Assembly: GCF_000186865.1 (NCBI RefSeq)
Contig: NW_008705565.1
Coordinates: forward strand, 2,937,872-2,954,397
Source of the DNA: Aureococcus anophagefferens
Lineage: Eukaryota; Sar; Pelagophyceae; Pelagomonadales; Pelagomonadaceae
Length of the DNA stretch: 16,526 nucleotides
Direction of reading: 5' to 3'
Positions 1-8,038 of the stretch are shown in pieces. The translations under genes and the position numbers were made by a program. Position 1 is the first letter of the stretch; every line of letters starts with the position of its first letter. The notes below the pieces were generated by a model that was given only the letters and a program-made list of their open reading frames with translations, did not search any database and was not told the DNA's origin.

Positions 1-89
1 CCAACTTCGTCCCTCGAATCCCATCATGTTTCTAGCTGCAATGCACCCATCATGTGCTCTGGGGCTGCCTATTGCGCGCGATTGCAGTT

Positions 90-780
90 CTATGTTCTCG
101 GTCCTTCGACAGGGACTGCTTCGGCGCGAAGATCTGGGACCGCTCGAGCTTCGGCGGCGCGGTCCTGCGCGTCGCGCTGCGCGGCGCGGGCGACGTCGTG
201 ACCGTCGACGGGCCCGCCCGCGACGCGCGCGCGGCCCGGCTCGGCGCCGAGCGCGATCCCACGCGGCGGTCGAGACCATCGCCGATGCCGACGCGCGCGA
301 GGAGCTGCGCGCGGCGCTGGCGGAGCTCGCGCGCCGCCGCGACGCGGACGCGGCCAAGCAGGCCGCAAACGACGCGAAGAAGGCGAACAAGCTCGCCCTG
401 AAGGACACGGACAAGTGCGAGGCGACCAGATCACGCTGCCCCTGTCGTGCTTCGCGGCCTTCGACGGCCTCGACGAGACCGACGCGCGGTTCGTGCGCGA
501 CTCGGACCAGGGGCCGATCAAGTTCTCCGTCGGCGCCGCCGCCGAGGTGCTGCGCGAGCGCGCTCGCGGGCGCGGCGACGGCGGCTCCGGAGCGGCTCCC
601 GACGCGCTCGCTCGGGCCGTCGGCGCGACGGCGCGGCCTGCGATGCTCGACGCCCGTGCGGACGTCGGCGCGCGCGTCGCCGACGAGCGCGCCGACGCCC
701 GCGCTGACGGTCGCGCCACGCGGAGTGGCCGCCGCGGAGCCGCGCGCCAGACGCCGGCGCAGAGAGGGCCACTGGCCTAA
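90..780 (+). pseudogene. Frameshifted coding remnant, unrecognised product
   Basis: Natural-looking protein sequence with G/C-ending codons runs along the plus strand but changes frame twice. About 114-250 reads in frame 3 (containing FGAKIWDRSSFGGAV). About 262-415 reads in frame 2 (containing AAVETIADADAREEL and a Lys/Ala-rich helix). About 418-780 reads in frame 1 (containing QITLPLSCFAAFDGLDETD) and ends at a TAA at 778-780. Each break equals the loss of one base, which fits a decayed gene, sequencing error or unrecognised tiny introns. No frame has a convincing ATG; one of the frames opens with GTG only. Positions 1-112 are less GC-rich, hold a 10-bp direct repeat (CCCATCATGT at 20-29 and 46-55), and have acceptor-like AGs at 86 and 113, so an exon beginning near 114 is possible. 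I do not recognise the family. Confidence 0.35.
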
Positions 781-915
781 CTAAGCTAACTAAGCTACCG
801 GAGTTAGGGGACGAGCGTCGTTGGCTCTTGGCCCCTCGACGCTGCCGTGCCGGCTTACCACGACCACACGACGACCACACAGGGCACTTGCAGTGCACGT
901 CAAAGGTCGGCAACG

Positions 916-3531
916 ATGGCTAAAAAGCGCAGTGCCGCCTTGAGTTTCAGCAAAGCGGTGCAAGATGCCGCGATCGCACTGTGGCAGCTCATCGTCCGCG
1001 CCGCATGCGCCAAGAGCGATGACGACGTCGCGCAAACTACGGGCCTTCACCCGGGCCGTGCCACCGCGAAGATCGCGCTATCAGATGTGCAGGCCACCGT
1101 GTCAGAGGTGCTCGCGGCGCACATCGGCGACGGCTGGAAGCAACTCTGGAAGCAACTGTTCCAGAGCCCCAAGATTAGGAAGGCGTGCATGGGCGCCGTT
1201 TCGGCGACCGTCGGCAGCTCTTCGAAGAAGGTTTGGGTCGGTCAAGAACGAGTTACCGGATGGGGCGGCGCGTCCTTGCGCGTCGACGCCGTCGCCGCGG
1301 GCGCCGCCGTGCTTCGGGCGCACGCCGACGCCGACGCACTCTTCGCGACGCTGGCGGAGGAGGCGGCGCGCCCCGACTCGCCGCTCGCGGTCGCGGCGCG
1401 CGACACGGCCGCGTTCGAGGCGCCGCTCGCGGCGGAGGCCGAGGCGACGCCGCTCGAGCGGGCGCGGCTCGCGGCCGATGCCTATCGGGCCGAGAACGCG
1501 CGGCTGCTGCAAGAATCGTTGATGGCGTTGGAGTCGTACGACGTGAAGCTACTGATGAGCATCGCGGCGACGCTGACCTCGAGGAACCTCGACGACGGCC
1601 TCGTGCTCCTCTGCGGCAACGCGCAAATTGATATACCTGCCATGGACAGCGAGCGACACGTGGCGCTCAAAAACCTCCTTCGTTCCGCAAAGTCGTCCCG
1701 TCTCGTGGATTTCGAGGAAATGCACGCTTACATACTTGCTTCTGGTCGGCGCAGAGACGCGATTTACGCGGCGTCAAGCTTCGAGCAGCAGCGGGCCCTC
1801 AAGGCCGCCCGTGGGCCCGTCGTGCCAATCGAGCACTGCCTGGACGTCGTGGAGCCGAAGGCGCGGGCTGTCTTCGACAAGATCATGCTGCCCCTGCTCT
1901 GCCTCGGCCACGCCATCTACGTCTGCCTCGCGCACGGCACGCGCGCGCCGTCGCGGCCGGCGGCGACCTCTACCTTCAACGGCGTCGAGTGCGAGATCAT
2001 GAGCGATAACATGCCCATCGACTCGAGCAACGAGACGCTGCGGTGGTGCTGCTACGACGACAACCCCGTCGTCTGCCACGCGAACGGCGACCTCCTCACG
2101 CCCTGCGACGCCCGCAAGATGCTCGTCGTGATCCACGCCTTCGACACGCTCCAGTACCCGGAGAACAACCTCTTCGAGGGCGAGCTGACGCGGCTCGCCC
2201 AGGGCCCGCTCGGCGAGGCCTACTGGCACCAGCTCTTCAACCGGGCCGTCGGCGACACGAACGGCAACCAGCTCGCGGGCGTCAACCGCGTCGTCCTGGT
2301 CGTGACGCGGGCGACGTTCGCGGACTCGGGTCTCCGGCGGCGCGTGCCGGCGTGGTCCGGCCTCCGCGACGGCTTCCCGCTCCGAGGGCTCTGCGCCAAG
2401 ATCCGCGAGGGCATGAAGCTCAACCGCGCGCTCGAGGCCGAATCGCCGGCGGACCCCGTCGAGTTGCGCCAGGCCCTCGCCGCGCGCGCGCTCGTCCTGG
2501 CGCGCCTCGAGCGGTCGTCCGCGCGCGGCCACGTCTGCTTCGAGGACCCCAAGCGCAACTGCTCGAGCTTCATCGCCTACAAGGTCACCGAGGCCGGCGC
2601 GCTCGTCTCGCGGAACGGCGCCATCGGCGCGGAGGGCACGCCCCAGCTGCGCCTGCTCCCGAGCCCCGTCCCGAAGGCCATGGAGCAACTCGCGTCGCTG
2701 CTCGCGGACAAGGTCCGCGGCGGCTACGTCCTCGTCGACGGCGACCTCCTCAACCGCGCGTTCGGCCAGCACGGCTACGCGGGCGGCGTCGAGCTCTTGC
2801 GCGACGCCGAGGTCGACGCGTCGGAGAAGATGGCGAGCCACCGGCCGCGTTTGGCGCGCGCGCCCGCGGTGTCGACGGGCCCGCCGACGCTCGACGAGTC
2901 CTCCGTCAAGCCCGCGTCCGCGTCGCCCGCGGCCGCCGCGGCGGCGCCGACGCCGCTCGAGCTACGCACGAGCCGCGAGGCCCAGCCCGCGACCGAGGTG
3001 CCTTTGTCCGCGCGGCACGGTCCGCCCGCGGCCGCGCTGGACGCGGGGCCGCCGCCCGTGTCCGGCCCGCGCGCGGCACTCGAGGCCGCGCCGCCGACGC
3101 GTCCGGCCGTGCTCGAGGGGCCCGCCGCGAACTCCTCCGACACCAAGGCGCCCATGGACGGCGTCGTCTACGGCCCCGCCGAGGAGGCCGGCCCGCCCGG
3201 GTCCCCGGCCGCCGCGGCGCGCGAGGCGCGGCCGCGGCCCATCGTCGCCGTCGCCGCGCCCGCGGCGCCGCCGTCGAGCCGCGCCCCTTCGGCGAGCCCC
3301 AAGCCCGTGCCGTGCGAGGCGGCGCCGTCGCCGAAGCGCCGGTGCTTCGGCAACGTCGAGAACGGCGCGACGCGCATCGCCGTCGAGGCGCTCGTCAAGG
3401 AGCATGGCGCCGAGCGCGAGCACGCCGTGTTCGCGGTCGACGCGGCCGGCGGCGACTTCGAAAAAGCGAAGTCCATCTGGTACTCCCTCGCGGAGAGCAT
3501 CGGCGCGCGCCCCCGCCGCCACGGCGCCTAG
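916..3531 (+). CDS. Unknown 871-residue protein, possible C-terminal UBA-like domain
   Basis: I do not recognise this protein. The ATG at 916 has A at -3 and G at +4; the frame is open further upstream to 847 but only from a GTG. Residues 1-120 (numbered from the ATG) are helical and Trp/Lys-rich (WKQLWKQLFQSPKIRK). About 120-200 are Ala/Glu-rich. About 310-640 look like a folded globular part with several Cys/His (CCYDDNPVVCHANGD). About 645-800 form a disordered Pro/Ala linker, followed by a basic SPKRRC motif at about 805 that could be a nuclear signal. The last 50 residues (VEALVKEHG, then FAVDAAGGDFEKAKSIW) have the spacing of a UBA-like three-helix domain; that is inference. No signal peptide or membrane segment is seen. 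Codons in 916-1260 and 1500-1790 are visibly less GC-biased than the rest, giving a mosaic look. Confidence 0.75.
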   Translation: MAKKRSAALSFSKAVQDAAIALWQLIVRAACAKSDDDVAQTTGLHPGRATAKIALSDVQATVSEVLAAHIGDGWKQLWKQLFQSPKIRKACMGAVSATVGSSSKKVWVGQERVTGWGGASLRVDAVAAGAAVLRAHADADALFATLAEEAARPDSPLAVAARDTAAFEAPLAAEAEATPLERARLAADAYRAENARLLQESLMALESYDVKLLMSIAATLTSRNLDDGLVLLCGNAQIDIPAMDSERHVALKNLLRSAKSSRLVDFEEMHAYILASGRRRDAIYAASSFEQQRALKAARGPVVPIEHCLDVVEPKARAVFDKIMLPLLCLGHAIYVCLAHGTRAPSRPAATSTFNGVECEIMSDNMPIDSSNETLRWCCYDDNPVVCHANGDLLTPCDARKMLVVIHAFDTLQYPENNLFEGELTRLAQGPLGEAYWHQLFNRAVGDTNGNQLAGVNRVVLVVTRATFADSGLRRRVPAWSGLRDGFPLRGLCAKIREGMKLNRALEAESPADPVELRQALAARALVLARLERSSARGHVCFEDPKRNCSSFIAYKVTEAGALVSRNGAIGAEGTPQLRLLPSPVPKAMEQLASLLADKVRGGYVLVDGDLLNRAFGQHGYAGGVELLRDAEVDASEKMASHRPRLARAPAVSTGPPTLDESSVKPASASPAAAAAAPTPLELRTSREAQPATEVPLSARHGPPAAALDAGPPPVSGPRAALEAAPPTRPAVLEGPAANSSDTKAPMDGVVYGPAEEAGPPGSPAAAAREARPRPIVAVAAPAAPPSSRAPSASPKPVPCEAAPSPKRRCFGNVENGATRIAVEALVKEHGAEREHAVFAVDAAGGDFEKAKSIWYSLAESIGARPRRHGA

Positions 3532-3539
3532 ACCTTCCG

Positions 3540-3558
3540 CAGGCGCTGCTCGCGCCTG
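3540..3558 (+). other. Stem-loop just after the stop codon
   Basis: CAGGCGC, loop TGCTC, GCGCCTG forms a perfect 7-bp hairpin starting 9 bases after the TAG of the unknown gene, followed by GAAAAG. It could be an mRNA 3' end structure. It does not match the replication-dependent histone stem-loop. A GU-rich tract at about 3647-3675 further downstream is the best candidate for the polyadenylation region. Confidence 0.3.
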
Positions 3559-3674
3559 AAAAGAATGAGCCTTCCCTCCCCCCTCTGCCCGAGTCCCGCG
3601 GACACTGACTTTGGCTCCGCGTCGGGCTGAGGACTCCTCCCCCTTAATGTGTTCTGTTGCTGTTATGGTGTGCT

Positions 3675-3750
3675 GATCGACGCGGCCGGCGGGATATGTT
3701 AGCGGCGACCTCGAACTCGCCAAGTCCCCGTGGTCCAGCTCACAGAGGCC
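3675..3750 (+). pseudogene. Degenerate copy of the 3' end of the 916-3531 gene
   Basis: The stretch beginning ATCGACGCGGCCGGCGG (3676-3692) matches GTCGACGCGGCCGGCGG at 3436-3452 inside the gene at all but one of 17 bases. After an insertion of about 11 bases (GATATGTTAG region, which brings an in-frame stop), the match resumes: GCGACCTCGAA, CAAGTCC, TGGT and GAG line up with GCGACTTCGAA, GAAGTCC, TGGT and GAG at 3452-3496. This is the segment encoding the possible UBA-like end (DAAGGDFEKAKSIW). It is a partial tandem duplication or the end of a decayed paralogue, not a working gene. The rest of 3559-3887 shows no coding signal. Confidence 0.6.
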
Positions 3751-3887
3751 TTCACCGATTCTTCATTGAACAGATGTTGAACCGTATTGCGTCGAAGTGA
3801 ACCTGCTCACGCTCGCGCCGTCGAGCGTCGTCGAGCCGTCAACAAGCCGTCGACCGCGCCGTCCAATTGTCGCAACACACGGCAAAC

Positions 3888-4013
3888 ATGCTGCGCCGCG
3901 GCGTCGCGCTGCTGCTCCTCGCGCACGTCGCGCGCGCCCTCGACGTCACGAGTCTCATCACACATTCAAACATCTGCTGCCGCTCGGAACGCGGCGCGCG
4001 TCGCCCCTCCTAG
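3888..4013 (+). CDS. Possible 41-residue secreted peptide or orphan leader exon
   Basis: The ATG at 3888 has A at -3. The product begins with two Arg, then a hydrophobic core (GVALLLLAHVARA), a textbook signal peptide with an AxA-type cleavage point after ARA. About 23 residues follow, including an adjacent Cys pair, before TAG at 4011-4013. That TAG lies in CTAG (4010-4013), which also supplies the TAG of the minus-strand glycosyltransferase gene. It may be a true small secreted peptide, the first exon of a gene whose remainder is lost or spliced, or chance. No family is recognised. Confidence 0.3.
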   Translation: MLRRGVALLLLAHVARALDVTSLITHSNICCRSERGARRPS

Positions 4014-5164
4014 GTCCCTACGCGCGCGGTCGCCGCCGGCAGCGTGCGGACCTCGTTGTGGCCCGGGAGGGCGAGGGGCGCGAGGCGCCTCGCGAGCGGC
4101 GGCTCGCAGCCGCGCGCGGGCGCGACGCGGTCGCCGAAGTTGTGGGCGACGCGGCCCGCGCGCGTCTCCTTGGCGTGGAGGAAGGGCCCCGCGTTCGCCG
4201 CGCCGACGACCCAGCCCCGCTCGACGAAGGCGCGCGCGAAGAGGTCGTGCTCGTCGCCGCCGTCGAAGAAGCACGCGTCGTCGAGCCCGCCGAGCGCGTC
4301 GACGTAGCGCTTCCGCAGGAGCAGGGGCCCGCGGTTCGCGGTGTCGCGGACGGCGAAGGCGCCCGGCGGCAGGTCCGCGCCTCTGACCGCGCAGGCCTTG
4401 CGCGCGTGGCGGCGCGGGTCCGCGAAGTAGGCCGCGGCGGCGGCCGGCGACGCCCAGGCGCGCCCGCAGTCGTCGCGGCTCCACCACTGGTGCGCGTCGC
4501 GCGCCGAGACGGCGACGACGTCGCCCCAGGCGTCGAGCGGCGCCCGGAGCGCCTCGAACCAGCCGGGCGCGCGCAGCCGCGTGTCGACCTGCGCGAGCGC
4601 GACGAGGCCCGCGGACGCGAGCCGCAGGCCGAGCGCGTCCGCCGCGGGCTCGTAGAGCGGCTCGCAGGCCCAGGCCGCGGCGGCCGCCTCGAGCGAGCCG
4701 GACGCGCGCGACGCGCCTAAGGCCCGCGCGACCCAGTCCGCCGCCGGCGGCACGTCGAGCACGGTCACGAGCTCCCAGGGCACCGCGGCGAGCGACGACG
4801 CGAGCGCGTTCACGTACGCGTCGAAGTCGCGGTCCATGGCGCCGCCGTAGACGGTGGCGACGACGGAGACGACCGCGGGCGCCGCGCCGCGGCCCGGGGC
4901 CCGCGCGGCCCGCGCGCGCGCGCCGAGCCGCGTCTCGAGCTCGCCGTGGCCGCCGAAGAGCACGCGAGACGCCGGCGCGGCGTCCCAGGCCGACGCGTAG
5001 CACCGGAGGCTCGCGTTCGACGGCGCTCGGGTCGGGCCGAGCGCGAGCGCCTCGCGGGGCGGCAGCGCGGCGCGCAGGGCGTCGGTTTGCGCGACGCTGA
5101 GGTTCCAGGACCGGGCGGCGACGGCCGCGACGGCGAGCGCGAGGACGCGCGGCGCGACGCCCAT
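4010..5164 (-). CDS. Secreted or Golgi glycosyltransferase-like protein (GT2/GT7-like fold)
   Basis: The product has 384 residues. The ATG (5164-5162) is preceded directly by an in-frame TAG, which supports this start unless that TAG is the end of a short 5' intron. Residues 1-19 form an Ala/Val/Leu signal peptide or short anchor. N-glycosylation sequons occur near 21 (NLS) and 50 (NAS). A first Rossmann-like strand, VVSVVATVYGG, sits at about 98-108. AQVDTRL at 191-197 sits where a metal-binding DxD would be expected but is not a clean DxD. The clearest signature is 276-321: RGPLLLRKRYVDALGGLDD, then FFDGGDEHDLFARAF, then GWVVG. That matches the C-terminal catalytic region of GT-A enzymes (GGLDE...GxDexDL). 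A lumenal role adding sugar to a glycan or protein is inferred; donor and acceptor are unknown. It is divergent from the 5501 gene. Confidence 0.7.
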   Translation of the reverse strand: MGVAPRVLALAVAAVAARSWNLSVAQTDALRAALPPREALALGPTRAPSNASLRCYASAWDAAPASRVLFGGHGELETRLGARARAARAPGRGAAPAVVSVVATVYGGAMDRDFDAYVNALASSLAAVPWELVTVLDVPPAADWVARALGASRASGSLEAAAAAWACEPLYEPAADALGLRLASAGLVALAQVDTRLRAPGWFEALRAPLDAWGDVVAVSARDAHQWWSRDDCGRAWASPAAAAAYFADPRRHARKACAVRGADLPPGAFAVRDTANRGPLLLRKRYVDALGGLDDACFFDGGDEHDLFARAFVERGWVVGAANAGPFLHAKETRAGRVAHNFGDRVAPARGCEPPLARRLAPLALPGHNEVRTLPAATARVGT

Positions 5165-5500
5165 CTACCGAGGCTGCGTGCGCGGGGCTTCCCCCCACCA
5201 ACACTCACCTCGCAATGTGCGGCAGCGCTCACCTCTGGTGAGTTTCGTGAGCGTGTGCTCGGGTTCCAGTCCCTTCGTTCCTGCGCCGTCCACGACAGTC
5301 TGCTGAACGGCGGGCGGGGCAGCCATGGCGGCTCGAGGCGGGCCGAAACTCTACTCAAACGAAAACTTCAACGACGAGCGGGCCGCGTGCCGCCGCCTGT
5401 GACGAGTGTCGCCCCAGCCGGTGGATTGCGCTGCTCGATCGCGGCCGCCACGCGCCCGCCCCCGCTTCGACCCGCCGCTTCGCCGCCTCTGCATCGCACC
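5165..5500. promoter_or_regulatory. Divergent intergenic region, probable shared promoter
   Basis: These 336 bases separate the starts of the minus-strand glycosyltransferase and the plus-strand PLP enzyme, so both promoters must lie here or overlap the genes. No TATA box is seen. Two strong splice-donor-like motifs occur on the minus strand (GAG then GTGAGT at 5208-5203; AGAG then GTGAGC at 5232-5227) and one on the plus strand (CTG then GTGAGT at 5238-5243). Two of them lie in a perfect inverted repeat, CTCACC-TCT-GGTGAG, at 5228-5242. Candidate acceptors are the TAG just before the minus-strand ATG and CCAG at 5414-5417 on the plus strand. 5'-UTR introns are therefore possible but unproven. 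Confidence 0.4.
5325..5402 (+). other. Upstream ORF, 25 codons, before the PLP enzyme
   Basis: An ATG at 5325 in good context (GCC before, G after) opens a 25-codon frame containing KLYSNENFNDERAACRRL and ends with TGA at 5400-5402, 98 bases before the main ATG. It is in a different frame from the enzyme. If transcription starts upstream of it, it would reduce or regulate translation of the downstream enzyme. It would be removed if an intron from 5238 to about 5417 is spliced. It could also be an exon of something else. Confidence 0.3.
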
Positions 5501-6694
5501 ATGGCCAAGGCCGGCGACTGGATCCCCAGCCCCCTGAGCGACGAGACGAAGCTCGTCCACGCCGGCGTGTCGCCGGACAAGGAGACGGGCGCCATCCTGA
5601 CGCCCATCCACCAGTCGACGACCTTCGTCCAGGAGTCCATCGACAAGTACATGGGCAAGGGCTACTCCTACAGCCGGACGACGAACCCCACGGTCAAGGT
5701 GCTCGAGGCGAAGATCTCGAGCCTCGAGAGCGCCGCGGGCACGACGTGCTTCGCGACGGGCATGGCCGCGACGGTCACGGTCATGTCGGCCTTCCTCGAG
5801 CAGGGCGACCACTGCGTGCTGACGAACTGCTCCTACGGCGGCACGAACCGCGTCGCGCGCATGCAGTTCATGCGCTACGGCATCGATTTCTCGTTCGTCG
5901 ACTTCCGCGACCTCGCGGCGGTCAAGGCCGCGATCACGCCGAAGACGAAGCTCATCTTCTCGGAGACGCCGGCGAACCCGACGCTCACGCTCACGGACCT
6001 CGCGGCGCTCAGCGCCATCGCCAAGGCCGCGGGCGTGCTCCACGTCTGCGACGCGACGTTCGGCACGCCGCTCATGCTCAAGCCCATCGAGCTCGGCTGC
6101 GACATGTCGCTCCACTCGACGACCAAGTACTTCGACGGCCACAACATGACCGTCGGGGGCTGCGTCTCCTGCGCGACGAAGGAGCTCGACGACCGCCTCC
6201 ACTTCGTGCAGAACATGCACGGCAACATCATGACGCCGCACACCGCGTTCCTCACGCTCCAGTCCTGCAAGACCATGGCCGTGCGCTGCAAGCAGCAGGC
6301 GGCCAACGCCATGGCCGTCGCGACCTTCCTCGAGGGCCACGCCAAGGTCGAGACCGTGCGCTACCCGGGCCTCGCGTCGTTCCCCCAGAAGGCGCTCGCG
6401 GACAAGCAGCACAACGACGGCTTCCACGGCGGCATGCTCTGGTTCGAGGTCAAGGGCGGCAGCGCCGCGGGCCGCAAGCTCATGGACACGACGCCGCGCC
6501 CCTGGTCCCTCTGCGAGAACCTCGGCGCCGTCGAGTCCATCATCACGTGCCCGTCCGTGATGACGCACGCGAACATGCTCGCCGAGGACCGGCTCAAGGT
6601 CGGCATCACCGACGGCTTCATCCGCATCTCCTGCGGCATCGAGGACGCCAAGGACCTCATCACGGCCCTCAAGACGTCGCTCGACGCGCTCTAG
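5501..6694 (+). CDS. Cys/Met metabolism PLP-dependent enzyme (cystathionine/methionine gamma-lyase-like)
   Basis: The product has 397 residues, the usual length for the family. ATG 5501 in CACCATGG context is the first in-frame ATG and no transit peptide precedes it, so a cytosolic location is likely. Family marks in order: YSYSRTTNPT at 55-64 (phosphate-binding Tyr57 and Arg59), ATGMAA at 85-90, SYGGTNR at 111-117 (Tyr112, stacking on PLP), SETPANPT at 154-161, CDATFGTP at 183-190 (Asp184, pyridine nitrogen), HSTTKYFDGH at 205-214 with Lys209 as Schiff-base lysine, THANML at 355-360, and IRISCGIED at 374-382 with Arg375 binding the substrate carboxylate. YGGTNR is typical of cystathionine gamma-lyases; the Cys that marks classic methionine gamma-lyases after Tyr-Gly is absent. 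Members cleave or build C-S bonds in Met, Cys or cystathionine. Synthase versus lyase cannot be settled here. No introns are seen. Confidence 0.9.
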   Translation: MAKAGDWIPSPLSDETKLVHAGVSPDKETGAILTPIHQSTTFVQESIDKYMGKGYSYSRTTNPTVKVLEAKISSLESAAGTTCFATGMAATVTVMSAFLEQGDHCVLTNCSYGGTNRVARMQFMRYGIDFSFVDFRDLAAVKAAITPKTKLIFSETPANPTLTLTDLAALSAIAKAAGVLHVCDATFGTPLMLKPIELGCDMSLHSTTKYFDGHNMTVGGCVSCATKELDDRLHFVQNMHGNIMTPHTAFLTLQSCKTMAVRCKQQAANAMAVATFLEGHAKVETVRYPGLASFPQKALADKQHNDGFHGGMLWFEVKGGSAAGRKLMDTTPRPWSLCENLGAVESIITCPSVMTHANMLAEDRLKVGITDGFIRISCGIEDAKDLITALKTSLDAL

Positions 6695-6790
6695 GCGCCC
6701 GCGCCGCCGCCGCGCGCCGCGCGCCCCGCCGCGCCGCGCCGCGCGCCGCGCCGCGCGCGCCGCGCCGCGCCCCCCGGCGCCCCGCCCGGG
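6695..6790. repeat. GC-only low-complexity spacer between convergent genes
   Basis: Nearly every base is G or C, arranged as irregular CGCGCC and GCCGCG units, directly after the TAG of the PLP enzyme. It carries no gene. The remaining bases to 6858 are mixed and hold no clear signal. The 3' ends of two convergent transcripts must lie in this 164-base gap, and I see no standard polyadenylation signal. Confidence 0.6.
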
Positions 6791-6858
6791 TCCCACCGGC
6801 GGCCGCCGTTACCGCGCCGCGGGAACTTTCGGGGCATAGGGGCGCGGGGGGAGGGCGC

Positions 6859-8002
6859 CTAGAGGAGGCGGTTGCGCGTGTCCTCGAGCTTCTTCGCGAC
6901 CTCGCCCGGCGTGCGGTCGAGGTCCTCGGCGACGCGCTTCTGCGCGTCGAAGGGGAGCCGCGCGAACTCGGCGCAGAGGTCGCCGTCGGCGACGTCCTTG
7001 ACGGGGAGGTAGTAGGACCGGTAGGACACGTGGTCGCGGCCCGTGACGGGCGCGAGCTCCTGCCGCATGTGCATCTCGAGGTGCGCGAAGAAGTCGCGGT
7101 CCTCGCGGCTCGCCGACGGCACGAGGGCGCCGACGCCGCCGCTCACCGTCGCGTAGACGATGCCCTCGGCGCCGCCGGCGACGAGCGTCGCCTTGCGGAG
7201 CGCCGTGACGACGTCGCCGACGTGGTAGTGCGCGAGCTGCGTGAGCTTGTTCGGCGCGCCGCCGTTGCGGCCGTTGTCCCAGGCGTCGCCGGCGGCGTCG
7301 TCGACGTCGTCGGAGCACTCGGGCCCGAGGCGCAGCACGGCGACGTTGCCGAACTTGTCCGCGACGGCGACGGTGTCGTAGTCGAGCGGCGCGAACGCCG
7401 TCACGCACCGGCCCACGGGGTCGTCCGCGAAGACCGCGAGCCGGTTGCGGTCGCGGACGTAGCGCGCGAGGTGCACGGACATGGCCGCGTCGGCGACGAA
7501 GATGCGGTCGCCGACGACCTCGACCTTGGTGATGAGCGTCGGCGCGAGCGCGGCCTCGGTCTTGCGCAGGAGCTTGCGCTTGCCGAGGTCGTACATGCGC
7601 AGCGTCGCGCCCACGGCGACGAGGAGCCGGCCCCGGAACTCCGCGAGGCCCAGGGGCACGTCGTCGACCTCCGTGCGGTGCAGCAGCACGAGCCGCGACT
7701 CGAGGAGCCGGTAGACGTGGACGTAGCAGCCCTCGTGCGCGCGCGGGTGGAACGTGAGCGACCGCGCGGTGCCCACGGCGACGAAGACCTCGCCGCCGCG
7801 GCCCGCGAAGGACACCGTCGCGCAGGACAGCGCGGCCTCGCTCTCGCCGAGCTCGAGGAGCTCGAGCGTCCGGCCCGCGACGGGGTCGACGACGCGGACG
7901 CACGACGCCCACTTGCCGTCCGCGGGCGGCGTCGGCCCGCAGACCGCGACGCGCGGCGCGCCGTCGCCGCCGCCGCCGGCGCCGTCGCCGAGGTCCATGT
8001 CG

Positions 8003-8038
<36 letters not shown>

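Noticed and set aside
1774..2841. Minus-strand frame of 355 codons inside the unknown gene
   Set aside because: Composition is Arg/Val/Glu/Asp-heavy with no domain, and it is the complement of a clearly natural plus-strand protein.
3540..3558. Rho-independent terminator or histone 3' stem-loop
   Set aside because: A bacterial terminator does not fit a nuclear eukaryotic genome, and stem, loop and flanks do not match the histone element.
3966..5204. Minus-strand frame of 412 codons overlapping the glycosyltransferase
   Set aside because: The product is almost entirely Arg, Ala and Gly; the neighbouring frame carries the signal peptide and the glycosyltransferase motifs.
4946..5500. In-frame extension of the PLP enzyme upstream of 5501
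   Set aside because: It contains no ATG other than the one at 5501 and opens only at a GTG; the extension is Arg-rich and overlaps the opposite gene.
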